A DNA stretch of 54,578 nt from Pseudonocardiales bacterium (GCA_019247305.1 JAFAPC010000100.1:1-54578), one strand, 5' to 3'; shown: positions 26,232-35,679, counted from the stretch's first letter. Numbers and translations are program-made. Notes: a model not told the origin generated them from the letters alone.

Positions 26232-26687
26232 ATGGTAACAATGCACAAGCGCATCCCGCGATCAACGGCCCAGCGACGGGCGGCCGCGCTCGACATGCTC
26301 CAGAACCGGGATCGGCTTTGGCTGTCCACCGGGAACAGCTCCGGCCCGCATCTCATCCCGGTCGGCTTCCTCTGGGACGGCAAACACATCACGATGGCGA
26401 CCCGCGAGCACAGCGTGACCACCTCGAACATCCGTATGAACGGCGCTGCCCGGGTCGCGATCGGTGAACCAGACGATCTCATCATTGTCGATGGCACCGT
26501 CTCGATCGTCAGCATCGACGACATTGAACCTGAGGTCGCGAACGCGATCGCCGGCCTGAGGCACAGCGACACAGTCCTTCCCGAGCGCGTCTGCCTCCGT
26601 CTGCTCCCCACGCGAATCCTTGTCTGGAACGGGTTCCACGAGTATTCCAACCGAACTGTCATGCGCAATGGTCGCTGGCTGGAATGA
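26232..26687 (+). CDS. PPOX (pyridoxamine phosphate oxidase) fold oxidoreductase, copy 1
   Basis: A 151-residue split-barrel flavin or F420-binding protein; the ATG at 26232 follows gaggtg with about 7-nt spacing. The core reads RAAALDMLQNRDRLWLSTG, PHLIPVGFLWDG, ITMATREHSVTTSNIR, RVAIGEPDDLIIVDG and LLPTRILVWNG. A paralog with the same blocks lies at 42607-43110, so the two bracket the polyketide genes. The cofactor cannot be told from sequence. A quinone or enone reduction, or protection from the product, is possible. It converges on the flavin monooxygenase gene with only 9 bp between stops. Confidence 0.85.
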   Translation: MVTMHKRIPRSTAQRRAAALDMLQNRDRLWLSTGNSSGPHLIPVGFLWDGKHITMATREHSVTTSNIRMNGAARVAIGEPDDLIIVDGTVSIVSIDDIEPEVANAIAGLRHSDTVLPERVCLRLLPTRILVWNGFHEYSNRTVMRNGRWLE

Positions 26688-26696
26688 ACCCGAACA

Positions 26697-27896
26697 TCAG
26701 TTGCTGATGTGTTCCTGGCGGATGCCTAGTCCGATGAAACGACCCATGGCGTGGCGCAGTGGAGGAAGCAGCCTGAACGCAGTGAAGATCGGTGGCGTAT
26801 GACGGGCCGTATCGTCGTGCAGATCCTTCGGGTAGAGGTCACGCAGCACCGCGACTTGGAACTTCTGGGTGATCCTCGTAGGAAGCTCTCGGCGCGCCTG
26901 AACCCGCGACAAGTCGCTGTCGTTCAGTGTGTTCACGCGTAGCTTGGGTCCGAGGATGTTCGCGGTGGCCACTGCGTCTTGAACGGCTAGGTTGATCCCG
27001 ACACCCCCGGCCGGGGACATGGCGTGTGCGGCGTCACCGATGCACAGCAAACCTGGTCGGTGCCAGGTCTTGAGTCGGTCCACGCGGACGGTGAGCTGGT
27101 GTACCTGGTCCCACGAATCGATTTCATGCATGCGGTCGCCTAGCGCGGGTGCCAGTGCGGCAACTCTGGTGTGGAACTCAGCCAGCCCAGCCGCGCGCAC
27201 TTCGGCGAAGGCACGAGAAGGAATGACGTAGGCCACCTGCCAGTAGTTTCCGCGGTTGATCACAACCAGAACACCTTTTCCGCTCTGGAAGAATGCGACT
27301 TTATCGTTGTCTTTTCGCGACACGCGGAACCATAGTACATCGATGAACGGGGCGTTAGAAATCGTTTCCATTCCGCTTTGGGCACGGCAGATGGAGTCGC
27401 GGCCGTCCGCGGCGATAACCAAGTCCGCGCGCACCTCGAGGGGGCCGTCCACAGCGGTGGCACGTACCCCGACCACACGGCCTTCCTCGACGAGGAGCTC
27501 GCGCACCTCAGTGCTCTGCAAGAGCCGGAAACTCGGAAACGTCTTGCCCTTGGTGACCAAGAAGTCTAGGAAGTCCCATTGCGGCATGAACGCGATGTAC
27601 GGGCAGTGCACCTTCAGCTTCCGAAAATCCGCGAACGTCACAAGGTTCCCGGCCATAGAGACGGTGACCTGCTCCATTTTCGAATGGGGGATCTGCTGAA
27701 AGTCATCAAGCCAGCCGAGTTCATACATCAGTTCCTGGGTTGACGGGTGGATAGTGTCTCCCCGGAAGTCCCGCAGGAAGTCGGCATGCTTTTCCAGCAC
27801 GAGCACCTCGACGCCCTGACGAGCCAGCAGGACGCCCACCATGAGCCCTGCTGGGCCCCCACCAACCACGCAGCACTGAACGGTTTCCTGGCGCAC
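26697..27896 (-). CDS. FAD-dependent aromatic hydroxylase (group A monooxygenase)
   Basis: A 399-residue protein of the PHBH-like family. The GTG start has gaggag 9-10 nt upstream. The dinucleotide motif GGGPAGLMVG (11-20), the DG motif AADGRDS (about 166-172) and the GD motif LLCIGDAAHAMSPAGGVGINLA (about 286-307) are all intact. Such enzymes hydroxylate phenolic rings with NAD(P)H and oxygen, or occasionally act as Baeyer-Villiger oxidases. It is the last gene of the long minus-strand array, 20 bp after the methyltransferase. It lacks the C-terminal thioredoxin-like domain of the TcmG/RdmE type, being only 399 residues. Confidence 0.92.
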   Translation of the reverse strand: MRQETVQCCVVGGGPAGLMVGVLLARQGVEVLVLEKHADFLRDFRGDTIHPSTQELMYELGWLDDFQQIPHSKMEQVTVSMAGNLVTFADFRKLKVHCPYIAFMPQWDFLDFLVTKGKTFPSFRLLQSTEVRELLVEEGRVVGVRATAVDGPLEVRADLVIAADGRDSICRAQSGMETISNAPFIDVLWFRVSRKDNDKVAFFQSGKGVLVVINRGNYWQVAYVIPSRAFAEVRAAGLAEFHTRVAALAPALGDRMHEIDSWDQVHQLTVRVDRLKTWHRPGLLCIGDAAHAMSPAGGVGINLAVQDAVATANILGPKLRVNTLNDSDLSRVQARRELPTRITQKFQVAVLRDLYPKDLHDDTARHTPPIFTAFRLLPPLRHAMGRFIGLGIRQEHISN

Positions 27897-27916
27897 GAAC
27901 GGTACTCCTCACAGGT

Positions 27917-28963
27917 TCAGCCTTCGACGACGTACTCCACCAGCGACATTATGGGGTAGTCCGCCAGCACATACGTCGCGGTATGCCGCAAGCCTGCGGT
28001 CGCGCCGAGCTTGCGGAACTCCTCTGTACTGCGTTCCCGGCCACCGTTGAGCATCAGCATGCCCAAGTCCACGCCGCTGATGAAGATCTGGTCGGCCTTG
28101 TCCGCCTCATCAGTGACGACGCGGTCAGCCACCAGGACTCGACCGTCCAGGCCAGCGGCGTCCGTACATCGCCGCAGGATCTTCGCGGCATCCTCGTCGT
28201 TCCAGTCGTGGATGGCATTGGCCAGGAGGTACACGTCGCCACCGGGGGGCAGCGGGTCGAAGAAGCTCTGCGGTGCCACCGTACACCGGCCGAGCACGTT
28301 GGCCTCCGCAAGGACAGCGGCCGCACTGGCAACCGGCCCTGGCAGGTCGACCAGGGTCCCCCGCAGGTGCGGATGGGCACCCAGGATGGTCGCCAGGCAC
28401 CGGCCCGTACCCCCGCCCACGTCGACGACGTGCTGGACGGTCGACCAGTCGTAGCCTCGGGCGATCGCCGGGCTGCACCTGGCCGAATGGCCGGCCATCT
28501 GAGCGTTAAAGCCGCTGCCGAACCCGGGGTCGGCGCTCATCTCCTCCCAGAACGACCGTCCGTGCAACTTTTCCCAGACCGCACCACCGGTGCGCACCGC
28601 TTCCAGCAGGCCGTAGGAGCTCCGGTCCACCTTTCGCACATAATGATCATTTTGGTCGAACATACTCCGTAACTTCATCGGGTGGTCATCCCGCAGGAGC
28701 TCGCCGAGCTCGGCGAGCTCCCATCGGCCATCTGCGGTGGTGCGAAACAGCCCTAACAGCGTCAGGTGTCGCATGAGCCGGCCCAGCGCATCCGGGTCGG
28801 TGCCCGACCGGGCTGCCAACTCGCTGGTAGTATCGGCGCCTTCGGCCACTAGGTCGGGCAGCCGCAGGGTGGCAGCGGCCCGCACCGTCCATGGATCGAG
28901 TCGCGACGATATCCGCATGAGTTCCAGCACGGCTGTCGGACTGACAACGGACGACTCAGTCAT
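27917..28963 (-). CDS. Class I O-methyltransferase (acetylserotonin-OMT type)
   Basis: A 348-residue enzyme from the ATG at 28963 with gggaggt upstream. It has an N-terminal dimerisation/winged-helix domain (LDPWTVRAAATLRLPDLVAEG, LMRHLTLLGLF) and a PF00891 catalytic domain with HVVDVGGGTGRCLA, GTLVDLPGP, LANAIHDWNDEDA and the following RVLVADRVV. The catalytic His in NAIHDW is conserved. It probably methylates a phenolic hydroxyl on the halogenated aromatic product. It lies between the halogenase and the flavin hydroxylase, consistent with late tailoring. Confidence 0.92.
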   Translation of the reverse strand: MTESSVVSPTAVLELMRISSRLDPWTVRAAATLRLPDLVAEGADTTSELAARSGTDPDALGRLMRHLTLLGLFRTTADGRWELAELGELLRDDHPMKLRSMFDQNDHYVRKVDRSSYGLLEAVRTGGAVWEKLHGRSFWEEMSADPGFGSGFNAQMAGHSARCSPAIARGYDWSTVQHVVDVGGGTGRCLATILGAHPHLRGTLVDLPGPVASAAAVLAEANVLGRCTVAPQSFFDPLPPGGDVYLLANAIHDWNDEDAAKILRRCTDAAGLDGRVLVADRVVTDEADKADQIFISGVDLGMLMLNGGRERSTEEFRKLGATAGLRHTATYVLADYPIMSLVEYVVEG

Positions 28964-29044
28964 ACTTACCTCCCAGGTACATGCCTGCGCGCGCGGGTGG
29001 ACGGGTGAGCTTAGCGAAAGCCGCCGATCAAGACGCTGCCACAC

Positions 29045-30505
29045 TCACTGGCGAGCCAGGCCCAGGCGTGGCTTCGTCACGACGTAAAGCCCGCGAATAT
29101 CCCGGCGCATCATCGCAGAGTGGAAAAACTGCATTCTAGCCTGCACGAGCTCGTTATCTTCATGCGGCGCCGAATCAAGGCCTTCTTTGGTGCGAAACTC
29201 CTTAGCGGCTGCCTGGCCCGCAGCGGCCAGGGCGAGGTCGAGTGTCGCCTGCGAGTCGCGCAGGTCCTCGATACCGGAGACAACATTCACGAACGCCTGT
29301 TTCAGGTCATCGGCGCTGCAGTCATGGAGCGTGAGGCGCTGCGCCTGCCAGAAGTAGGAGTTCTGACCGTCATACCGCCGATACAAACTCGCCACGATCA
29401 ACAATAGGCGGAGGTATGACTGTCGGTAGGTCTGTTCATAGACTTCGCCGGCTTCTTTTTCATCGACTTCGCCGCGAAGGATGCTGGACAGGCTGGCCGC
29501 CGCCAAGAGCGCACTATAGGTGGCAAGGTGCACCCCGGTCGAAAGCAAGGGATCCAAGAAGCACGCAGCATCGCCGGCGAGGAAGTAACCCGGACCGACA
29601 AACCGTTCCGAGGTGTACGAGTAGTCCTGCTCCACGCGCAGCGGCGTGGCCAGCTCGGCGGGCGCCAACAGGTCGGTGAGGACCGGACACTCCCGGATTG
29701 CCTCGTGGTAGAGCTGCTCCGTGCTCGCCCCCGCTTTCCGCTTCGCGTTGAAGGTGTCCCTGTGGTTGATGAGCCCAACGCTGTAACTGCCGTTATGCAG
29801 CGGAATTCCCCAGAACCAGCCGTCCGGCACGGAGCAGACTAAGATCCCCCCTTCCGGACCGACCGTAAGTTTTTTCGCGCCCTGCCAGTATCCCCATGCG
29901 GCGATGTTCTTAAATGACTGGTGGTGGTGGCGCGCGTGCAGGTAGCGCGTTGTCATGAGACCGGCTCGACCCGACGCGTCGATCAAGAAGTCGAAGCTGA
30001 TTTCTTGCTCCTGGGTTTGGCCATTGTGGGCATTCTGGCCAGCCGGTGACCAGACCGCACTCCGCGGCCGATCGCCATCGAATATCAGCCGTTTGACCTC
30101 TACTCCTTCTCGAACCTTGACCCCTTGGCTCTTAGCGTGCTCCAGGAGAAGCTGATCAAAATCCGCCCGCACGACTTGAAAGCCGTAATCATACTCCGCA
30201 AGCCCGTCACCAAAGGTGCGCTCCTGGAACTTGTTACCGAACGCGAGATCCCACTCCTCGTTCCCCCAGTAGAAATACCCTCCCCTCTTCACTTGGAACC
30301 CGTATGCCTCGACTTTTTCTCGTACACCGATCAGCTCCATGATGGGCACACATGATGCTAAGAGTGATTCGCCAATGTGGTAGCGCGGAAAAACTTCCTT
30401 CTCCATGAGGGTCACGTCGAACCCTTCGCGGGCCAGGAGCGTAGCGGCGGTAGAACCGGCTGGGCCGCCACCGACCACCAGAACCTGCGTAGACTGGTCC
30501 ATCAT
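29045..30505 (-). CDS. Flavin-dependent halogenase (phenol/pyrrole type)
   Basis: A 486-residue protein. The FAD motif is VVGGGPAGSTAA (10-21), followed by PRYHIGESLL. The catalytic-lysine segment GFQVKRGGYFYWG puts Lys at residue 73, and the halogenase signature WxWxIP is W230-F-W232-G-I-P235. The GD segment is FLAGDAACFLDPLLSTGVHLA. These features define flavin halogenases acting on phenolic or carrier-bound substrates, such as PltA and the CtcP-type enzymes of aromatic polyketides. It would install Cl or Br on an activated ring and needs reduced FAD from a reductase that is not obvious nearby. Its RBS gagagg precedes tandem ATGs. Confidence 0.9.
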   Translation of the reverse strand: MMDQSTQVLVVGGGPAGSTAATLLAREGFDVTLMEKEVFPRYHIGESLLASCVPIMELIGVREKVEAYGFQVKRGGYFYWGNEEWDLAFGNKFQERTFGDGLAEYDYGFQVVRADFDQLLLEHAKSQGVKVREGVEVKRLIFDGDRPRSAVWSPAGQNAHNGQTQEQEISFDFLIDASGRAGLMTTRYLHARHHHQSFKNIAAWGYWQGAKKLTVGPEGGILVCSVPDGWFWGIPLHNGSYSVGLINHRDTFNAKRKAGASTEQLYHEAIRECPVLTDLLAPAELATPLRVEQDYSYTSERFVGPGYFLAGDAACFLDPLLSTGVHLATYSALLAAASLSSILRGEVDEKEAGEVYEQTYRQSYLRLLLIVASLYRRYDGQNSYFWQAQRLTLHDCSADDLKQAFVNVVSGIEDLRDSQATLDLALAAAGQAAAKEFRTKEGLDSAPHEDNELVQARMQFFHSAMMRRDIRGLYVVTKPRLGLARQ

Positions 30506-30615
30506 TTTTCCTCTCCGAGGGATCCGTGTTCAGCATAATCCGTGTCCGGCAGCTAAGACATCACTGAACAGGAGTAAATCTGGCTTTGTTTGATTCCGAT
30601 TTCCACTAAATGCGA

Positions 30616-31989
30616 TCATGATGGACCGCCGGTACCCGCACTGGCGGCCACCATGTCCTCCGCCAGCGACGTAGTGTGCTTTCCGTCGCGAAACAGTGGG
30701 TGCGCGAGCACCTCACGCAGAAAAGAGATGGTCGTGCGCACCCCGGAACCAGCGATTCGGAACTCCGTCAGCGCTCGAGCCATTCGGGCGAGAGCCTGCC
30801 CACGGTCGGGCGCCCACACGGTGACCTTGGCCAACAAGGGGTCATAGTGCGAGCTCACCCGCATCCCGGCGTACGCGTGCGTATCGACCCGGGTAAAGGG
30901 ACCGCCCGCCGGCACGAACTCTTCCAGCAGTCCCGGCGTCGGCGCGAAACGTCGCGTCGGGTCCTCCGCGTTGATCCGGCATTCCATGGCCACACCGCGG
31001 GGTGATACGTCTGCCTGCCGCCAATCGAGCGGATACCCAGCCGCGACCCGGAGCTGCTCACGAACTAATTCCAGCCCGGTCACCATCTCGGTGACCGGAT
31101 GCTCGACCTGAAGCCGACAGTTGATCTCCATGAAGTAGAAACTGCCATCCGCATCGAGCAAAAACTCGAACGTGCCGACCCCGACATAGCCCACGGCAAG
31201 AGCCGCCTGGATCGAGGCTTCCCCCATCCGCTGACGCAGGTGAGCAGGCAGCCCCGGCGATGGGGTCTCCTCCACAAGTTTCTGGTGCCGCCACTGCACA
31301 GAACAATCGCGCTCACCCAGGTACACACCATTGCGGTGCCCGTCGCAGAGCACCTGCACCTCGACATGCCGAGCGGCTTCGAGGAAACGCTCGACGTACA
31401 CCCGGCCATCGCCGAACACCGCCCGGGCCGCCGCCTGGGTCGACTCATAGGCACGCTGCAGGTCAGCCTGGTCGCGGACGACGGTCATGCCACGCCCACC
31501 ACCACCGGCCGCTGCCTTGATGATCAGCGGAAAACCCAGCCGCCGCGCGACGTCGGCACACTCGGCGGCGCTGTCCACGGTGCGCTCACTGCCGGGTAGC
31601 ACCGGCAACCCCGCCTCTGCCATGACCCGCTTGGCCTGCGCCTTGTCACTGAGCCTGGCCAGCATGGCCGCGGGTGGGCCGATAAACTGGATTCCCTCTT
31701 CGGCACAGATGTCGGCGAAATCGGCGTCCTCGGACAAGAAACCGTAGCCGGGATGGATGGCGTCCGCCCCGGTCTTCCGGGCGGCTTCGATGAGCGCCGC
31801 TGCGTTCAGGTAACTGCGTTTAGCGGGAGCCGGACCAATGCACACGGTCTCGTCGGCGAGTCGTAAGGCGGCTGAGTCGCTGTCAGCCGTGGAATAGACG
31901 GCGATCGTGCGGATGTCGAGCTCCCGGCAGGTCCGGATGATACGCAACGCGATTTCACCTCGATTGGCGACGAGCACACCGTCGAACAT
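30616..31989 (-). CDS. accC: Acetyl-CoA carboxylase, biotin carboxylase subunit
   Basis: A 457-residue biotin carboxylase of normal length with aggag before the ATG. The ATP-grasp fold is complete: ANRGEIALRIIRTCRELD, HPGYGFLSE, KAAAGGGGRGM glycine-rich loop, ERDCSVQWRHQKLVEETPSP split by the usual residues, and MEINCRLQVEHPVTE (family members usually have MNTRLQVEH). It carboxylates the biotin on the neighbouring BCCP. Together with BCCP and the fused AccDA it forms a cluster-dedicated carboxylase raising malonyl-CoA for the type II PKS. Confidence 0.95.
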   Translation of the reverse strand: MFDGVLVANRGEIALRIIRTCRELDIRTIAVYSTADSDSAALRLADETVCIGPAPAKRSYLNAAALIEAARKTGADAIHPGYGFLSEDADFADICAEEGIQFIGPPAAMLARLSDKAQAKRVMAEAGLPVLPGSERTVDSAAECADVARRLGFPLIIKAAAGGGGRGMTVVRDQADLQRAYESTQAAARAVFGDGRVYVERFLEAARHVEVQVLCDGHRNGVYLGERDCSVQWRHQKLVEETPSPGLPAHLRQRMGEASIQAALAVGYVGVGTFEFLLDADGSFYFMEINCRLQVEHPVTEMVTGLELVREQLRVAAGYPLDWRQADVSPRGVAMECRINAEDPTRRFAPTPGLLEEFVPAGGPFTRVDTHAYAGMRVSSHYDPLLAKVTVWAPDRGQALARMARALTEFRIAGSGVRTTISFLREVLAHPLFRDGKHTTSLAEDMVAASAGTGGPS

Positions 31990-32025
31990 AGGTTTTCTCC
32001 TCTACGCTGAGTCTATACCGACGGG

Positions 32026-32535
32026 CTATGCCGACGGAACGATCGCGATGAGGGGTTGCCCGTATTCGACGGCGGCCCCGTCAGGCAACACGAACTCCAT
32101 AACCCGGCCGGACCGGTCAGCTTCGACAGGGTTCATGAGTTTCATGGCTTCGACAATGGCCACCTGAGCGCCGGGCTCCACGTAGTCGCCGACCTCGACG
32201 AAAGGCTTGCCGCCCGGCTGCGCAGCCCGGTAGAACGTACCGACCAGAGGTGCACAGATGTACTCACGATTGTCCTCGGGTCCGCTCACCGAGGACTGTT
32301 CGCTGTGCGGAGAATCCGCCTGCGCCGATTCGGAGGGCGGGGAAATGCGCAGCTGCGGATCGACGAGGGGCCACTCGATCTCAATTGCTGTCTGCGCCCA
32401 CCTGACGCTGAGGTGCCGCAGCGGCCCGCCCGCGGTGCGAATCAGCTCCGCGGTGTACCGGCACGCGGTCGCCAGATCGTTCTCCGCACCAGAGCCGGCA
32501 TCGGGAGCCGCGACCAGCTTGGTCGTCTTCTCCAT
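32026..32535 (-). CDS. accB: Biotin carboxyl carrier protein of acetyl-CoA carboxylase
   Basis: A 169-residue BCCP from the ATG at 32535. Residues 1-90 form a helical/linker part rich in Pro, Ser and Glu; residues 92-169 form the lipoyl/biotinyl domain. The biotinylation site is K132 in VEAMKLMNPV. It shuttles the carboxyl group between AccC and the AccDA carboxyltransferase encoded on either side. A dedicated three-gene carboxylase within the PKS operon is known from several aromatic polyketide clusters. Confidence 0.95.
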   Translation of the reverse strand: MEKTTKLVAAPDAGSGAENDLATACRYTAELIRTAGGPLRHLSVRWAQTAIEIEWPLVDPQLRISPPSESAQADSPHSEQSSVSGPEDNREYICAPLVGTFYRAAQPGGKPFVEVGDYVEPGAQVAIVEAMKLMNPVEADRSGRVMEFVLPDGAAVEYGQPLIAIVPSA

Positions 32536-32591
32536 GTACCCTATTCCCCCGTTCCTGTGATCCCTCACGAACCAGCACGAATCAGCACGAG

Positions 32592-34283
32592 TCAGTCCCG
32601 CTGAGCGGCGCGCGGCAGACCAAAACGGCGAAATCGCGCGCGCCGCTGCGAAACAAGTTGGTCGGGCTCGCGGCGCAGTAACTCCACGAATGCGGCCATG
32701 ACGGCCGTGCGCAACCGGGCCGCCGCCGCCACGTGGTTTCCCTCGGCACCGCCCGGCGGCTCGGGTATCACCGCGTCGATCACACCAAGGTCCAACAGTC
32801 GCTCAGCGTCCAACCCGAGCGCGGCGGCGGCCCAGGGAGCCGCCGTCTGGGTCCCCCACAAGATCGCCGCACAGCCTTCTGGGCTGATGACCGAATAGAT
32901 GGCATTAGCGCAGGCGAAGACCTTGTCCGCCACGCCGAGCGCGACCGCGCCGCCGCTGCCGCCTTCTCCGGTCACGACCGCGACGATCGGCACGGGCAGG
33001 CCGGCCATGAGGCGTTGGCTCTCCGCGATGGCCACCGCCTGGCCGTGGTTATCGGCTTCGGGCCCGGCGGCGGCGCCGGGCGTGTCGATGAGGGTCAGCA
33101 CCGGGATGCGCCACTTCGCCGCCAGCCGCATCACCCGGGCCGCTTTGCGGTACCCCTGCGGCGAGCTCATGCCGAAGTTACGCTGGATCAACTCCCCAGT
33201 GGTGTGACCCTTCTGATGACCGACCACCACCAGCGGCAAGCCATTGAGCCGTCCCACTCCGGCCACCATCGCGGGGCAGTCCCCGCAGGTCCGGTCACCG
33301 TGCAGTTCCTGGAAGCCCTCCAGCAGGTAGCTGATGTAGTCCAGCGTGGTGGGGCGGCCGGTGTGGCGGGCCAGCGTCACCGCCTGCCAGGCGTCCCGCT
33401 CCGGCGCTGGCCGGACCGACGGGTTCTCGGCCGGCTCAGTGCCGGGGTACGCCTGCGGCAGCGGTCCCTGGACCGCGAGCAACCGGAGCAGCACGTCCCG
33501 GAGCTCCGACCGGGGCACCACGCGGTCGATCAGTCCATGCCGCAGAAAGGATTCCGCGGTCTGGAAGTCCTCCGGCAGCTGCTGGCACACCGTCTGCTCG
33601 ATGACTCTGCGTCCGGCAAAGCCAATCCGGGCCCGCGGCTCCGCCAGGATTACGTCGGTCAGCGTCGCGAACGACGCGGTCACCCCGCCGTAGGTGGGAT
33701 CGGTAAGCACCGAGACCGTCAGCACGCCCGCCTCATCGAGTTGGGCGAGCGCCTGGCAGGTCTTGGGCATCTGCATCAGCGACAGCGGACCCTCCTGCAT
33801 GCGAATCCCGCCCGAGGCGGTGACGAGAATCAGCGGGATCCGGTCCTTGAGCGCTTTCTCGGCGGCCTGGGTTACCCGCTCGCCGGCTCTGACACCCAGG
33901 CTTCCGCCCATGAAGCGGAAGTCCATAACGGCCAGCACCACCGGATGCCCGCCGATGGTTCCCACCGCGCAGAGCACGGCTGCGTCCAGTCCCGTCTTGG
34001 CTTGTGCCGCGCTCAACCGTTCCGGGTAGGGGAGCTGGTCGATGAATCCGAGCGGATCGGTGACGGTCTGCCCGACCTGCGCGACCACTGCGGCGCTGCC
34101 GGGATCGAGAAGAGTGTCGATGCGCTGTTCTGCGGTGAGCCGTCGGTGCCATCCGCACTCGGGGCACACCTGCAAGCACCGCACGAAACGCTTCCGGTAC
34201 AGGAGGGTGGCGCAGGATTCGCAACGGATCCAGCCACTGTCGGTCTCCGGCTCGGCCTCGGCGAGCAGCCCACTCACACCCAT
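32592..34283 (-). CDS. Acetyl-CoA carboxylase carboxyltransferase, fused beta-alpha (AccDA)
   Basis: A 563-residue fusion from the ATG at 34283 (aaggac upstream). The N-terminal zinc ribbon has C21, C24, C40 and C43 (CESC ... CPEC), followed by the AccD crotonase-fold half (VMDFRFMGGSLG, VTASGGIRMQEG). After about residue 300 the AccA half follows (DYISYLLEGFQELHGDR, VVVGHQKGH, LIDTPGAAAGPEAD, GEGGSGGAVALG). The split form is usual in bacteria; the fusion is found in actinobacterial PKS clusters. It transfers CO2 from biotin to acetyl-CoA. It overlaps the cyclase gene by 10 nt, tying carboxylase and PKS expression together. Confidence 0.93.
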   Translation of the reverse strand: MGVSGLLAEAEPETDSGWIRCESCATLLYRKRFVRCLQVCPECGWHRRLTAEQRIDTLLDPGSAAVVAQVGQTVTDPLGFIDQLPYPERLSAAQAKTGLDAAVLCAVGTIGGHPVVLAVMDFRFMGGSLGVRAGERVTQAAEKALKDRIPLILVTASGGIRMQEGPLSLMQMPKTCQALAQLDEAGVLTVSVLTDPTYGGVTASFATLTDVILAEPRARIGFAGRRVIEQTVCQQLPEDFQTAESFLRHGLIDRVVPRSELRDVLLRLLAVQGPLPQAYPGTEPAENPSVRPAPERDAWQAVTLARHTGRPTTLDYISYLLEGFQELHGDRTCGDCPAMVAGVGRLNGLPLVVVGHQKGHTTGELIQRNFGMSSPQGYRKAARVMRLAAKWRIPVLTLIDTPGAAAGPEADNHGQAVAIAESQRLMAGLPVPIVAVVTGEGGSGGAVALGVADKVFACANAIYSVISPEGCAAILWGTQTAAPWAAAALGLDAERLLDLGVIDAVIPEPPGGAEGNHVAAAARLRTAVMAAFVELLRREPDQLVSQRRARFRRFGLPRAAQRD

Positions 34284-35140
34284 CGGGGCACCGTCCTTTC
34301 CGCGCCGGGGCCGTGCTGATCCACTGTGCCGTGCTGGTCCGCTGCGATCGCGACCGCGCGGCACCACGCGGCCCCGGCGTCCATGAGCGCGATAGGAAAC
34401 GCCACGAACATGAACCGGCTCGCGGGAATTGACCGCAGGTTGGCCAATCCTTCAATCTGGACGAATTCGCGTTCCCTACCGTGCAGATGAGTCGGCCACC
34501 AGGCTTGACGATCCCGGGTCTGGTAGAAGGTCTCCACCATGCGCCGGGCCGGGCCGTCGAAGCTCCAGCAGTCGGTCCCCATGACCTTGACGCCCCGCCG
34601 TAAGAGCTCATCGACCGCGCTCGGCGTGATGGCTGTGGATTGGGTGAAGTACTCGGGCGTGCCCACCCGCAGGTCAGAGTCCGAGCGGAACAGCACGATG
34701 GAACCCGGCGACGGCTCGACGCCAGCGGCACCGATGGCCGCTTTGACTGTCTCGTCGGTCACCGTCCCATTGCTAGCCCGCACATCAAGCACCACACCCG
34801 GCCCCATGAACCACTCCAGGGGCATGTCGAGAACCTTTTTCGCGGGCTTGCCTTCACACAGCGGGCCGTAGTGGAACGGGGCGTCGATGTGCGTCCCTTG
34901 ATGCACCGACATTCGGTAGAACTCGTTGGACAGGAACATGCCCTCCGGCAGGTCCGCGGCGGAGAGCCTGCGCTGCCCGGTGAGCCAATGCCAATAGTTG
35001 ACGACCCGCTGCCACCGGCTGTCACCGGGCAGGTTGCGGATACGCCGCGACAGGTGACGAATGCCATCGCGGTGCAGCCACTGCTCGAAGTCGACCCCGG
35101 GCGCTTGCTTTCTGATGGGAAGACTCAGGTCGATGTACAC
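34274..35140 (-). CDS. Polyketide cyclase of the PF04199 (kynurenine formamidase-like) family
   Basis: A 288-residue protein; the GTG at 35140 is preceded by gagagggg. The family's metal-binding motif HxGTHxDAPxH is intact as H80-QGTH84-ID86-APFH90, and PEYFTQSTAITPSAVDELL and GTDCWSFD are typical later blocks. Members in aromatic PKS clusters (for example OxyN-like and MtmX-like proteins) are implicated in late ring closure. It sits between the SRPBCC cyclase group and the carboxylase genes, so it probably closes a later ring. Biochemical proof for this family is thin and the step is inferred. Confidence 0.88.
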   Translation of the reverse strand: MYIDLSLPIRKQAPGVDFEQWLHRDGIRHLSRRIRNLPGDSRWQRVVNYWHWLTGQRRLSAADLPEGMFLSNEFYRMSVHQGTHIDAPFHYGPLCEGKPAKKVLDMPLEWFMGPGVVLDVRASNGTVTDETVKAAIGAAGVEPSPGSIVLFRSDSDLRVGTPEYFTQSTAITPSAVDELLRRGVKVMGTDCWSFDGPARRMVETFYQTRDRQAWWPTHLHGREREFVQIEGLANLRSIPASRFMFVAFPIALMDAGAAWCRAVAIAADQHGTVDQHGPGAERTVPRWV

Positions 35141-35673
35141 CGGTTTCCCCTCTCGGCTCGGCGCGCGCTGAGGAGTGCCCGCAGGTGGGTGGGGGACGGC
35201 AACCACCGAGGCGTCCGGCGGGCGTAGCCGGCGTACTCATCGCCGAAGGCCGCCAGCAGGCTGGGTTCTTCCACCTTCAGCGCCGCCGTGCAGGACACCG
35301 CGAACACCACGGCCGCCCAGGTGAGCACCGGGACCGAGCAAAGCATGAGCGCCTCGCCCACGAGCAGCACGGTCATGCCGGCGGCCATCGGGTTGCGGAT
35401 GACGCGGTACCACCCGACGCGGACCAGGTATTCGGGGGGTTTGTCGCCCAGTGGCGTTTGTTGCCGCAGGTACACGCGGCTCACGGCGTCCGCGACCATC
35501 CAGCTCCCCAGCGCCGCCAGTGGGACACCGACCAGGTACCGCGCCGGAACACCCATCGGCATTTCCGGTCTGCGCAGCAGGATCCGCAACGCCGCCGGAA
35601 TCAGGACCGCCGTGGTGATCGGGATGGTGAGGGGTCCCCAGCGAATCGGAGTCGGGGAAGCGTCTGCGTTCAC
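35125..35673 (-). CDS. Isoprenylcysteine-methyltransferase-like integral membrane protein
   Basis: A 182-residue protein with about four hydrophobic segments (14-30, 45-60, 95-112, 115-132). The C-terminal ICMT/PEMT signature is present: WYRVIRNPMAAGM, then EEPSLLAAFGDEYAGYARRTPRWLP. Bacterial members are SAM-dependent membrane methyltransferases. It starts at GTG with a gagg site and overlaps the PF04199 cyclase start by 16 nt. Its presence inside a type II PKS operon between the two cyclases is unusual. It may methylate a carboxyl or hydroxyl of a lipophilic intermediate, which is inference. Confidence 0.82.
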   Translation of the reverse strand: MNADASPTPIRWGPLTIPITTAVLIPAALRILLRRPEMPMGVPARYLVGVPLAALGSWMVADAVSRVYLRQQTPLGDKPPEYLVRVGWYRVIRNPMAAGMTVLLVGEALMLCSVPVLTWAAVVFAVSCTAALKVEEPSLLAAFGDEYAGYARRTPRWLPSPTHLRALLSARRAERGNRCTST

Positions 35674-35679
35674 GGTGCC

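Noticed and set aside
32733..34319. 528-codon plus-strand frame opposite AccDA
   Set aside because: It is a GC-driven mirror of the carboxyltransferase gene with no domain resemblance.
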